Assembly: GCA_009761415.1 (NCBI GenBank)
Contig: QUOL01000002.1
Coordinates: forward strand, 310,001 to 374,000
Source: Sarcomyxa edulis
Taxonomy: Eukaryota > Basidiomycota > Agaricomycetes > Agaricales > Mycenaceae
DNA length: 64,000 nt
Direction: 5' to 3'
In this document: piece by piece, positions 12,547 through 23,029 of the stretch
Layout of the letters: each line of letters opens with the position of its first letter
Position numbering within the stretch: the first letter of the stretch is position 1
Position numbers and translations under genes: made by a program
The notes under the pieces: generated by a model
The model's input: only the letters and a program-made list of their open reading frames with translations
Databases searched by the model: none
What the model was told of the DNA's origin: nothing

Positions 12547-13031
12547 ATCGTCCTCATTGTCCTAGTAGTTATATCAAGCATCTTCGAACATTTGACCGCA
12601 GACAGTGAGATTCGATGAGATACAAAATTTAACATCTACATATCACATCCTTCTGAACAATTCTTTTCGAAAAACTCTGATAAGGCCTGTTCGTGATGCT
12701 ACCACCGTTGTCAATGCCCGAAAAGAAAACATCGGGAACGGAAGCAAAACTTTGGGTTGATATGAGGTCACATGATCATCAACGGAGACGCGTCGACAAC
12801 GCGCCTGCAAACAATCGCTCCAGTCCAAAATATCAGTTTGATGAAGTTCCCGAAGAGGAACCAAATTACGAACTATCCATGGGAATATTACCGTGAACGG
12901 AATGGGTCTTTCGATATTTTCGAAAGGGTATCCATGCATCGACTCTCGAGTTAGAAGTTTCTAGACGCTGCTCGAGGCACTTGAAAATCAAGTGGAACTC
13001 TCGATACTTTGCTCAGACCAATCTAACGTAA
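12547..13031. other. Intergenic between converging genes, one unexplained short frame
   Basis: A 67-codon + frame at 12693-12896 (MLPPLSMPEKKTSGTEAK... ending LSMGILP) has a charged, protein-like composition, but I recognise no family and see no splice partner. The rest appears to be 3' flanking DNA. Confidence 0.4.
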
Positions 13032-15336
13032 TCAATTAGGTCCAACGAACTGATACAATATCCGTCTTACAAGTCCCGACAGATGTTGGGGGTCGTTTTG
13101 GTATGTACTCTGGAGAAATCGACGTCAGTACAAAACACACAAAGTCGGGCACCACCAATCAAAGAGAGCGACATACCATAACCATGCCCATCCCAATCGC
13201 AGTCAACTTTCAAGATACTCAGCCACGAGAGACAGAGACAAGATCATTCAAAAGACCACTCACCAGCATCTCTCCATAATTTCCCGTCTTGAACACCAAC
13301 CCCTTTCCTCTTGCCATGACCCAGAGACTCTCTAATCCCTTCGGCAGAACGTACATGGCCAACTCACCCCTTCGTCTCCGCTCCTCCACGAAAAGCGACA
13401 ATCCAGACAAGAGCCCCGCGAACCAGAATGACCCTTTCGAAATTAGAATGTCTACGATATGTTGTGGGACTTTGAAAGGGGAGGAGGCGGGGATTGCCGT
13501 AAGTAACGCATGGAGGTTGTGTTTTATGCAAAAAGCAGCTGGTGTATGTCACATTAGTGTGCGAGCATGAAAAACGAGGATTGATAGAACTAGCTTACTT
13601 TGATAAATGGAGACAAAGACGCCTAAGAAGGCAGAACTTCTCATAGTCCCCCATCCAGCCTTGAGAAACATATGAGTCGGACTTTTCATGAACAGATGCC
13701 GCCTGAAGAGAATGGCAGGAATGAAATGGAGGGCGCCGTAAATTGGAAGCATCCATTTGAAGACGGTGAGAAAGCGGTCTAGGGGTACGTCTTTACAGGA
13801 AGAGAGGAATGGGTGAACTGCTGCGCAGGGTGCATAACGTGGGATGTCGGTTGGAGAAGCACGGATGGAAAGTAGGGACGTGAGATTAGCTGCGGTTATG
13901 TCCTTGAGAATGTATGGTTAGCTTTGGTTTTCACAATGAAGACGTTTGAGCGTACTTTACGTGCAATGAGTTTATCTAGGTCTTTCATAGCAAAGGTGCC
14001 CTCTCTAACTAGATCCTTGTTCATTCTCACACATTCCAAGGGCACTTTGGACGCTTGACCGATCCTGAGCTGTTTTAGCGTACATATTTTCGTGAAATCA
14101 AGAGGACAGCCGTACCATGTTATATAAGATCGAGGTAGAGTATCGGGACGTAGGAGGAATCCGTAGAGAATTTGACCGCACCTACACTTTAATGTTACAC
14201 GACATCCAGGGCACTGACAAAACAAAGCACACGTACGCAAAAGAGAAGACCATGACATCTCCGTTGGGTACTCGTAAACCTCGTTTCGTTGTGAACGCAT
14301 TATAAGATCCTTGGAGTCCTCTACCTCGAAAGTCAAGAATTTGTCGACAAATGATTTCTCTGAACACACCTAACAAACATCTGCTGGGCAATAACGGTTC
14401 TTCGTGTCTTCGCCTCCCACATGATTGCCAACCCGCCGGCTACAGCACCGGCCAATACTGCATGCCATCTCTTGGTCTTCTTCCGAATGAGAATCATCTG
14501 TGCCTTGGTGCTTAACGAGAGGCGTGATGTCCGAGATGACAAGGGGACTTCTGTTATGGCAGAAGTAGGACCCTCTATTGGTGTGATTTGTCGCGTTCGA
14601 GAAGCGAATCCTGCTTCAAGATCGACACTGGAAGGTATATCTTCATCTTCCTCGAATGGAGACGAACGGAACGTTGGCTTAGATGGAATTAATAGTGGTA
14701 AGAAATTGATGAGAAATTTATATGTTGATACAAATGTTCCTTTGAGACGTCGTGACTTCGAGGTGACGGGGAGAGTTGACACTACTCACCTAGCATAGCG
14801 GCGAAGCGAAACGTATCAGTCCCAAGTACTGCGTGCCGGATTAAAGAGAAACGAAGGTCCCTTGCATTAACTGGTTCAGCGCTAGAGGGTATAAATAGTT
14901 CAGCAGAGATGGCTCACTTGCTGACATTTCGAACTCTCAGAAGAGCCAATACCAAGTTGACGCTGGCACGGAGGTTGAAAGCAAGGGTCCCTGCCCCTAC
15001 AAAGATCATAAATAGTCGGCACCCTGCAACCGAATTAGATGAGTGATGGGATGTTCAGAACTCACTCAATCCACCCCTCACAGCATGGTCTAGACAAGCT
15101 CTCCAATTCGCCAGCTCAACGACAGGCTCTCCTCGGTCCCTCCAGAGTAGCTTTCGTGCTTCCCGGATACGTTCTTGGTGATTAGCAAGTGCTACTAGAT
15201 TCTCGAAAGACGACATGGCTCGTTTCGGGGTAAATTGGATATAAGATGGGGTACTGCCTGCTGATGGACCGTCGTCGTCCTTTGGTGTGGTCTGTCCTGT
15301 AGATGGTGCAGTGATAAAGGTATGTGGTTCCGCCAT
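13032..15336 (-). CDS. TMEM135-like multi-pass membrane protein
   Basis: Animal TMEM135 acts at peroxisomes and mitochondria; the role in fungi is not settled. Start MAEPHTFITAPSTG opens a soluble N-terminus ending RACLDHAVRGGLSE. Hydrophobic segments follow: GAGTLAFNLRASVNLVLALL, then WHAVLAGAVAGGLAIMWE, and the diagnostic C-terminal block FKWMLPIYGALHFIPAILF, KAGWGTMRSSAFLGVFVSIYQ, ERRRRGELAMYVLPKGLESL and VMARGKGLVF. The end, read across 13032-13110, is YQNDPQHLSGLVRRILYQFV then GPN, the usual tail of this fungal family. About ten introns. Convergent with the WW-like gene. Confidence 0.85.
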
Positions 15337-15921
15337 CCCTAGCTATGTTGCATGAGTACTTTTGTGAGACTTCCAAGTCGGTTTTTTGGGGAAACGTTCA
15401 ACCCGGAATTTGCAGCCTTGTGGGGTAATTTGTAAACCACGATCGGATCACCTGAACAACACCTGAGGCCAGCCAAGGTGCTCGTCCTTTCCAACGTTCA
15501 TCTCAAAACTCTTCGACAAGTCTCTATCTAGGCTTACGCTATGACTCTCCACCTTTGGGACGATAAGTACAGGCAGGCTCAGTCATTTTTTCGAGTACAT
15601 GTTAATTAGAATTGAGTAAGTATCACCCAACACTGGTATCTTGCTGCCATTATCGGTTCCCAAGTCGATTCATACAGCAACACATCGATTGAGACAAATG
15701 CAAGGTGGCCAAGGTCGGCACGACTTCTGCATGCAGCTTGTGGAAGGAGGAAGAACGGCGACTCGGTGCACATCGAGTCAACGATCGGCAGTCGCGTGTC
15801 GCTGTTTGTGATGCACTTTGAGAAATAACACACGGCGCCTAAAAATCTAGACTTGAATATTGCTTGAAAGAATGGTCTATGAGTTCTATACAGAGAAAAC
15901 TTCGTACGGCACTGTCAGCAT
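15337..15921. other. Intergenic upstream of the TMEM135-like gene
   Basis: The stretch lies between the start of the TMEM135-like gene and the 3' end of the first terpene synthase. Open frames under 80 codons occur on both strands without recognisable motifs. Expected to hold one promoter and one 3' UTR. Confidence 0.5.
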
Positions 15922-17412
15922 CTACTTGCGTTCAAATATGGGGACTATCAACTCGGAAATATCGGAAATATCCAGGTCCCGGAAGTAACCTGCAGGTCAC
16001 GATTCACCAGAGATTCTTGGGAGGGAAAAAACAACACGTACGAGGCGAATAATACCACACAACTGTCCCTTGTACAAACTGTTCCAAGCCTCTAAGATAA
16101 CGGCTTAACTCAGCATTAACGCGCGGACCAAAGGATGGGAGTTGGTTTTTCAGATTAACGTATTCGTCAACGCGGTCGGCGATCATGCTCGTAAGAATGT
16201 TGATGGCGCCTTGAAGGTCCGTGTTCCTCTCGACCATTATACAGAACACCAAGTTCTGATCGTCGCCATCCGCTTGTTCTTTCTGTATAACCGTATAAGT
16301 CAGAATCATTGTACACGTGGGTGGCATTGCGAAAAATACATTGAACGAAACAAGATCCTGTAAAAACAGGACATCTTATTAGGTCGCGGGGTAGTCAAAA
16401 ATCAATATGAATGAGCGTACATTTGGCCACGTCATGATGTCATTGGTGGCATCGGACATCGCACGCATGATAGGGTCTTCGAAGACAAAGTCAGGAAGGT
16501 CGATGTCCAGAGAATATTCCACCATAGCTGATTAATGATTGTCCATACGCAAGGCTCGTGAATCTTTGAGTCGTAGTGAAGGACAAAACAAGCGAACCTT
16601 CCACCATGGCACCCCCAATTGTGTGTCGACGCATAGAGATAAATTCCGCAACTGAAGGCATCCTGGACGTCGCTCGGTTTGTCGATTGTTGCACTTGAGA
16701 ATTAGCCCAATTTTCCGCCGCTTGCGCAAATCTATCAACAGACGCGTAATTTGTTGTAAATTGCGTACAAGAGAGCTCTAGATACTCACCTAGCACACGC
16801 TCCATGAGTCGCGGTGGCATTAAGCCGTTCCCAAAGACTAGTCATAATCAGTGAAATTGTAAGCAACGGAACGGCTAATATATGAAGTCCGTGTCTTACT
16901 CTTGGAGCATGGCAGCATACGGATTTGTGAGAGGCTCGTGTATATCTCCCCTGAGGACTTGCAAGGATATATCTACGCCTAATTTATGGATCTCAGGCCT
17001 CGACTGAAGTTCACCTTCGTCAGATAGGTCGTCGAACTGGAGTCAAATATCATCAGCAACTTCCTTGGGGAGGCAGAACGACTCACAGAGAAAGCCCAAA
17101 AGAAAAAGGCGATGCAGGTGGCCAAATGGTCCGCGTCCGCGTCTGGGAAACTGACGTCTGCGAATGTATCAAATCCATGGCTCAAGAATCGTGCTAGACT
17201 TTTTCCTTCATAGACGTTGAAGCTGTAGAGAACAGTATGACGCCCTAATGGAGTATATAACGTCGTTTAACGGGTGCGCACCTTCGAAACCAAGTCTCAC
17301 TGGCTACTGAAGCCTCTTGTAGGAACGGATTGTGTTTGAGCTCGAACACAGACGCTGTAATGGCTGTCAAATCACGGAGACGGAAGTGAGAGGGAAGTTG
17401 CAAGTCCAACAT
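15922..17412 (-). CDS. Class I sesquiterpene synthase, copy A
   Basis: Cyclises farnesyl diphosphate (inferred from family) to a sesquiterpene; product unknown. Spliced protein of about 340 residues starts MLDLQLPSHFRLRDLTAI. The Asp-rich metal site is WAFSFDDLSDEGE (about residue 90), formed across an intron. The second metal site, the NSE triad, is N-DLVSFN-KE, built from three exons with an 18-nt central exon at 16340-16357. The conserved C-terminal Arg-Tyr pair is YYSPRYFRD, again split by an intron; the end is IVPIFERK. All catalytic motifs are intact, so the gene looks functional. A TATAAA lies 38 nt before the ATG. Closest relative is copy B 1.5 kb upstream. I see no P450 or transporter beside it. 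Confidence 0.92.
16340..16357 (-). other. 18-nt micro-exon encoding the core of the NSE motif (copy A)
   Basis: Reads Asp-Leu-Val-Ser-Phe-Asn on the minus strand. The 5' side has a CAG acceptor and the 3' side a GTATTT donor. Including it joins NDIMTWPN to KEQADGDDQ and creates the canonical NDxxSxxKE metal-binding motif; leaving it out destroys that motif. Confidence 0.85.
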
Positions 17413-18884
17413 CTTTCAGACACCATAGTTGAGGTCAACGCCCCTCATATTTATAAGAGACGGTGACAAACCCTTTCTAGGTTATTCCCAATTCCATGGT
17501 GAATCAAGGATGATACAGTCGCTGCGAAGGAAATAGGGCGACTCCGAATGGACTGTGTTGTTCAATGCTTCGGGCGTTTCGGAGGTCTCGCCTTCACCAG
17601 AGCGCGATTCCGTCAGAAATATGACAATGGGTATCGTCCGGATGAAGGAATGATTCGAATGGCGCTTGCTTATAATATCGACTCATCAGATATTGATTGT
17701 CGGGGAGTATATGGTTTCCGAAATCCCTTTAGACCGTGAGCACGGCGGTGCGGACGTCCTGCGTCGAGTAGGCCAAGCAGTTTCCTAAAACCTACGAGGC
17801 TCCAAGGACACGCCACCCACGATAACGAAGTCCGGAAACCCACCGTGCACGGAAGGCCAGTAGTAGCGAGAGGATAGGAACTTGTAGAGGACCACGATGA
17901 CATGTGAGCAATAGAGTCATCAATGCTCATCGCATACGGTTCAGTGCCTCTGACAGAGAACCAAAAGTCCTGGCCGTATAACCGAGCACTGTGGTACAGC
18001 ACTGTGCATTAGCGCGCAGGTCCGAGCTTCCAGATCTTGATCAAACCTGAGGTCCGATATGACTCTAGAGAAGACCAATGCCGAGCGACCTAGGGAGGGA
18101 CCGTCGGAGGATTTGAATGAGTCTGATTTTCGGGTATCATAAAGTCTCCAAGACGTAGTCGTTCGGCAAAGTCATTCCGTATGATGCGGGACAGCGCTGG
18201 GGCCAGGAGATTTATACGGCGATACAGAGACATACCGATTAGGGACTGCCGGATGATGGAACGACTTTTGGTATCGATTTCACGTTGAGGTACGCCAAGT
18301 TGAGCAGTCCTGTTTCCTTTCCTGAGTCTCCGGGTCGTCAATTGAGGTTTTGGGGATCATGATAAATCCCGGCCAAGACGACTTACTTGTTTCATGAGAA
18401 CGGTACTTGAAAAACGCAGTGTTGACTCCTTTCGGCTAGTGGCGTCTTGAATACACCTCATCGGTGCTCGATAGGTCTGGCTTCTAGAACGATCCCTGAG
18501 CTTCAGGCGATGGTCGACGCAATAGATTGGAGTGGATAGTGGCATCCTATGTTATAGTAACTCCGTGAATCTGGAAGTGATGGCGAGATAGATGGACTTA
18601 TCAAGCCTCGCATCCTGTTTCGTAAGCCATACCTCGTATATTCGTTCCTGAGGTATAATTGTGGTCTGGAAATTGTCTGTCAATAATCAAGACCTCAGGC
18701 TTGCCTCGGGCAGCTTCCGACTTTGAAAGGCATCGCTGTCTCTTCAGATGAACAAAATGAGGGTCGATATATCTCAACTGGTGAAAGTTTTGTCAACACA
18801 GACTTGGTCGTCCGAAGAGAAGTAGTCTGAAAATCAATGCCAAGTGAATACAGGTCTACATGACGCTATGAAAAGACACAAATT
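17413..18884. other. 1.5 kb gap between terpene synthases, no gene recognised
   Basis: The first 60 nt are the promoter of copy A. Beyond this, several frames of 60-110 codons (for example minus 17670-18002 and minus 18090-18341) are open, but none carries a family motif I know and none splices convincingly. It may be decayed genic DNA left from the duplication. No terminal repeats or transposase were seen. Confidence 0.4.
17450..17455 (-). promoter_or_regulatory. TATA box of terpene synthase A
   Basis: TATAAA on the minus strand, 38 nt upstream of the ATG. The surrounding 5' flank is recognisably similar to that of copy B, which has TATAAG at the matching place. Confidence 0.6.
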
Positions 18885-20391
18885 CTAGTTACGGTCGAAT
18901 ACGGGGATTATCAATGCAGATCTATCTGAGACATCAAGGTCTCTAGAGTAGCCTACAAGTTCAAATTAGCCATGCTCAGCAGAAGACCACGACAGACAAA
19001 ATAATACATACGGGGGGATTTGCCATAATACCAAACGACAGTTCCTTGCACAAAATATTCCAGACCCTTAAAATAGCGATGCAATTGGAAATTAACTTTT
19101 GGACCAAAGGATTGAAGTCTGCTCTTCAAGTCGACGTATTCATCGACCCGGTCGGCGATCATGTTTGTGAGGATGTCGATAGCACCTTGGAGGTCTACGT
19201 TCTTTTCGACCATTATGCAGAACACTAAATTCTGGTAGTCTCCGTCGGCCTGTTCCTTCTGTAGATCCACGAGAAAAGAAAATCAGGATCATTTTTGGGT
19301 AGACGTCAGATTGAAGTTTTTGAATTCACATTGAACGAAATGAGATCCTAGGATAACGAAGCTTCGAGTCAGATCGACTCATTCGACCTCGAGGTCAGAA
19401 TTAAGCTTACATTAGGCCACGTCATGATATCATTGACAGCATCGGACATCGCACGAACGACGGGATCGTCAAAGACGAAATCAGGGAGATCGATGTCCAA
19501 AGAATATTCGACCACGGCTAATTCGTAGCAGGGGGCTTAGTACTCAGAGACCAAGAGCGAAAGACAAGCCAACAAACCTGCCACTAGAGCATAACCGATG
19601 GTCAATCGACGCATTAAAATGAATTCCTCGATCGAAGGCATCCTGGAGGTCGCTCGATTGGTAGACTGTTTTACCTGCGAAATGATCCAGTTCTCCGTTG
19701 CTCGCGCAAATCTATCATCGATGTGTCTGCTTATTCTCGGATATAATCTTCAGATAGAGAGCACTTGCCTAGCGCACGTCCCGGTCGTCGCGGTGGAGTT
19801 GAGCCGTTTCCAAAGACTTGCGGCGGAAAATCGCGTCGGTAAAACAAACACTTGATACAGAGAGAGAGAGGATGCATCTTACTCTTGCAACATGGCCGCA
19901 TATGGATTTGTTAGAGGACCGTGGACCTCCCCTTTGAGGACTTGCAGGGATACTTCGACGCCTGATCTATAGATCTCGGGTTTGGACTGAAGTTCACCCT
20001 CGTCGGACAAGTCGTCGAGCTAAACGAACTATGATCAGCATGTCCTCCGATCTGAGGCACATAAACTCACTGCGAAAGCCCATAAGAAAAATATGATCCC
20101 AGTAGTCAGATGCTCGGCATCGACGTCTGGGAAGCAGACAGCCCCAAATTCATCGAAGGCGTGACTCCAGAAGCGTGTCAAGTTGTTTCCTTCATAGACG
20201 TTGATACTACAGAGGGTTATGTGAGGCTTGAACCAGATGTGCTGAATGAGTAATACGCACCTTCGGAACCACGCTTCAGTGGCTTCTGAAGCTTCAGGCA
20301 GGAGCGGATTGTGTTTGAGCTCAAATACGGGGGCTGTAATGGCCGTTATATCGGGTAGACGATAATGAGAAGGGAGTTGCAAATCCGACAT
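18885..20391 (-). CDS. Class I sesquiterpene synthase, copy B
   Basis: Paralogue of copy A with the same exon plan. It starts MSDLQLPSHYRLPDITAI. The Asp-rich site reads WAFALDDLSDEGE, the NSE triad N-DLISFN-KE with the same 18-nt central exon (19330-19347), and the Arg-Tyr pair YYGKSPRYSRD; the end is LIIPVFDRN. The substitution Phe to Leu just before the DD motif and the two-residue insertion before SPRY distinguish it from copy A, so the products may differ. All metal-binding residues are present. The two genes are tandem, same strand, about 1.5 kb apart. Confidence 0.92.
19330..19347 (-). other. 18-nt micro-exon encoding the core of the NSE motif (copy B)
   Basis: Same position, length and phase as in copy A; reads Asp-Leu-Ile-Ser-Phe-Asn. 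It is flanked by a CCTAG acceptor and a GTGAAT donor, and joins NDIMTWPN to KEQADGDYQ. Confidence 0.85.
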
Positions 20392-20428
20392 CTTTTGAGA
20401 GTTGGTCCTGAGATCAACCTCTCCTCTA

Positions 20429-20434
20429 CTTATA
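20429..20434 (-). promoter_or_regulatory. TATA-like box of terpene synthase B
   Basis: TATAAG on the minus strand, 38 nt upstream of the ATG, at the same spacing as the TATAAA of copy A. Confidence 0.5.
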
Positions 20435-20614
20435 CTGTATCCTTCCTCAGACACCAGAAAACATGAGGTCTTGTCAGAAAGGACAGTGTTGTCAGTCGGC
20501 CCTAAGGTTTCGCAGCAGTTTGTGTCGAAACATGGATTGAGCGGAGCAAGAGTGGAGCTTCACAGAGACTGCAAGTCTACCGTCGCCGTCGCAGATGGAA
20601 CGGGTGCAAGACAA

Positions 20615-20639
20615 GGGTCTCAACAGGGTATTGAGACCC
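20615..20639. repeat. Perfect 9-bp inverted repeat
   Basis: GGGTCTCAA, 7-nt loop, TTGAGACCC. It lies about 220 nt upstream of the terpene synthase B start codon. Nothing nearby marks it as a terminator or transposon end. Confidence 0.7.
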
Positions 20640-21240
20640 ACAGCCGCGGTCTCTGGGATTACAATACATTTGTTTCCAGGACTATCTTGATAACATATGC
20701 ATTTGCATTAGAAATGATGTGTTTACCGCTTAATCCGGCATACCTTCATGATGTCCACAGACTCCCTTCTGACCGAATAAATTGAGCTTTCTGAGACGGT
20801 TCCGCTACCAAAGCTGGCTTGTCACAAGGGTTCGTAGTCTGAGCATTACAGATAAGCATCAAAGCTTCCCTGACTTTTGCAGGTGAGTGGGAGTCGTCAA
20901 TGACGAGGTAATCCAACTCACTGGGAGAACATCAATAAGGATAGGCCTAGACCTTGATTGTCGGACTTAGCTATAGAATTATTCAGCAACTTCCGTGGAA
21001 GACAAGTCAGTGAGCGGGGCACAAGACCCTTTCATACATAGGGCTTTGAGAAAATTCCCCAACATAGGCCGACCTGAAGCATATTCTTAGAAGGTATGCA
21101 GATTTGTCTTTCGGGTAAACGATACGAACACCAATCTATGTCGATAGGGTGTTCAGTCTATTTGAGTTGGTTGCGGCAGAAAAAATTGTAAGAGTACATG
21201 CCCCTGTTTTAAACATACTAAAAATACATCCCATGAACGC

Positions 21241-22820
21241 TCAGTAACTGAGGCTTCTGGCTCGTACGTAGCCAGAGCCCTCTTTCACTCTATCAGATGA
21301 TGGTGAAGGCGATGGCCGAGGGGATGGCAATCTTCCTCCTTCGTGGGGATGAACCTTCGACGGCGATAAGTTTGCCAATGGTGAAACAGTCGAATGTGAT
21401 CCACGACCATTATTGATCCCCTCCTCATCTCCTCGTTCCCAAAATTGTTTGGTCCTCGGAGGAATATTCTTCGGAGTGGTAGGGCCTCGAGTACCCCTCC
21501 GACCTCTGCGTATGGCGGTCTCCCAAGCGGCTCTAATAGGACCAACTTCTCGCTTCACGTTCCCTTCGATAATCATCTTTTCCATCTCATTCGACAACGC
21601 GTCAATTATTTGGGGAGACGGTGCAGTAAGGGGTTGCATTCGGGACAGGCTGACATGAGACGTCGTTTCCGGATGGATGGAATGCAATTCAGTATGGATC
21701 ATCGAAGACGCTGTCAGTGGGAGAGTTAGGATGACAAACAAAGAACGAAAAGGGGATATCGGACGTACTCTCCCGGTCAACAATCCCAGAGAGGGCTCGA
21801 ACTCTTTCGATGAGCCCTCGAGTTGCCTGCGAATCATCGATAACCGGGAACAATTGAGGTGCGACGCGACTTAGAGCGATACTGAGAAACACGAATAGTT
21901 GATGAAGAAATAATATGTGTTGGAAGGCTACACGGTTGGGAAAGATAACGTGTAATAATGTTAGGTGCGTTGGTGGGACCACAGGATCGGAGATAAGCAG
22001 GTTAATCGTAGATGGAGATGTCGAAGGAGAAGGAGATAATATGAGACCTAGTTCGAAAACAAACAGAGAGGCGAAGAGCAGGTAACGCCACTGTTATAAA
22101 AGTCAGCCATCTGATGCTCAATTCCAAATTGCAGACCATAAAAGGCTATGTCTTCCAGTGCGCTGGTAAGAGAAGGACGTACGAAAGCCACTGGACTGGG
22201 ACTGCCGATGGCAGACCAGAATAATAAGCCTGCACCCGCCACAATGTGATATCCAGAAGATTGCATGAGGCCATGTCTAAGATATTCTCGTGTGGTAGAG
22301 CATTGCGACCAGGACAAGACGTCTGGACCAAATCTAGGACACCGACTGTGAGTTACGCGGTTAGTCCAGTCATGTTTGCAGCGCACCTATCATATGCAAA
22401 CCGGACAACAGGATCCTTGAGTGCCTCAAAAACATCTCTAACCATCATGAACATCTCTTCCCCTTGTCGTCCCACCTCTGGTCGATCCGGATGGTATTTC
22501 TTCGCGAATTGTCGGAACGCCGCCTTCAATCCAGTTTCGTCTACACCAGGTAGCACGCCCAGAATCTGGTAGAAATTCGGAGTCATGGAACGTGCACTTT
22601 GTATGAGATTGTACGAGAGATACGAAAGGACGACCAGGGTGTAAGTGTAACGGAAGTGGGTGGCATAGGCTTGCGACCCTCGTTTTGGTGGGGGTGTACC
22701 TGGACGAATATAGGTGGATAATATATGATGAAATATAGGCAAAAGACGTGAGGTTGCTGCAGATGGAATATATGACCAGCCGACCACACTGAGGAAAACT
22801 TGGCTCGTCGAGGAGAACAT
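21241..22820 (-). CDS. Membrane-associated J-domain (DnaJ/Hsp40) protein
   Basis: Hsp70 co-chaperone anchored in a membrane. After a hydrophobic N-terminus and YTYTLVVLSYLSYNLI comes the J domain: TPNFYQILGVLPGVDETGLK, FRQFAKKYHPDRPEV with the invariant HPD, then VFEALKDPVVRFAYDR. An intron then joins to FGPDVLSW and YLRHGLMQSSGYHIVAG. Further hydrophobic segments include VAFWRYLLFASLFVFELGLI and HILFLHQLFVFLSIAL. The C-terminus is basic and Pro/Ser-rich (RRGRRGTRGPTTPKN), ending ARSLSY. The layout matches the fungal 'membrane associated DnaJ' proteins, whose client and compartment are uncertain. The Arg between the J domain and FGPDV is the usual family junction, which supports the splice. 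Confidence 0.87.
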
Positions 22821-23029
22821 ATCCTACGCGCGAAAAAAATGATTTTCTCTAATGAGGCTACTTCCAACGATGAGACTCGAGTGATTCAGGTGTATGATTC
22901 TCTATGAGATGAATGAGAGCAGCAGAAGGGTATATGCCTGAAGGGAAATCTACGAGGTGGTTGTTCAGTTTGAGTGGCGATCGAGTTCGACGCGCTCTTT
23001 TTTGTTGAAACGTTCCTCCTCCCCCCACC

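Larger units (their letters stand above)
20392..21240. other. Intergenic upstream of terpene synthase B
   Basis: Contains the copy B promoter and a perfect inverted repeat (20615-20639). A 127-codon + frame (20402-20785) overlaps the promoter and lacks motifs. A few bases near 20985-21005 (TTCAGCAACTTCC) resemble the intron beside the DDLSD exon of copy A, too short to claim a third copy. Confidence 0.45.

Noticed and set aside
20402..20785. 127-codon + frame upstream of terpene synthase B
   Set aside because: It overlaps the promoter and TATA-like element of the synthase and has no motif or splice partner.
20940..21010. Possible remnant of a third terpene synthase
   Set aside because: Only about 15 of 18 bases match an intron segment of copy A and no coding motif accompanies them.
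15922..22820. A complete terpene biosynthetic cluster
   Set aside because: Only the two synthases are present. The adjacent J-protein and TMEM135-like genes are housekeeping types, and no P450, transporter or cluster regulator was seen.
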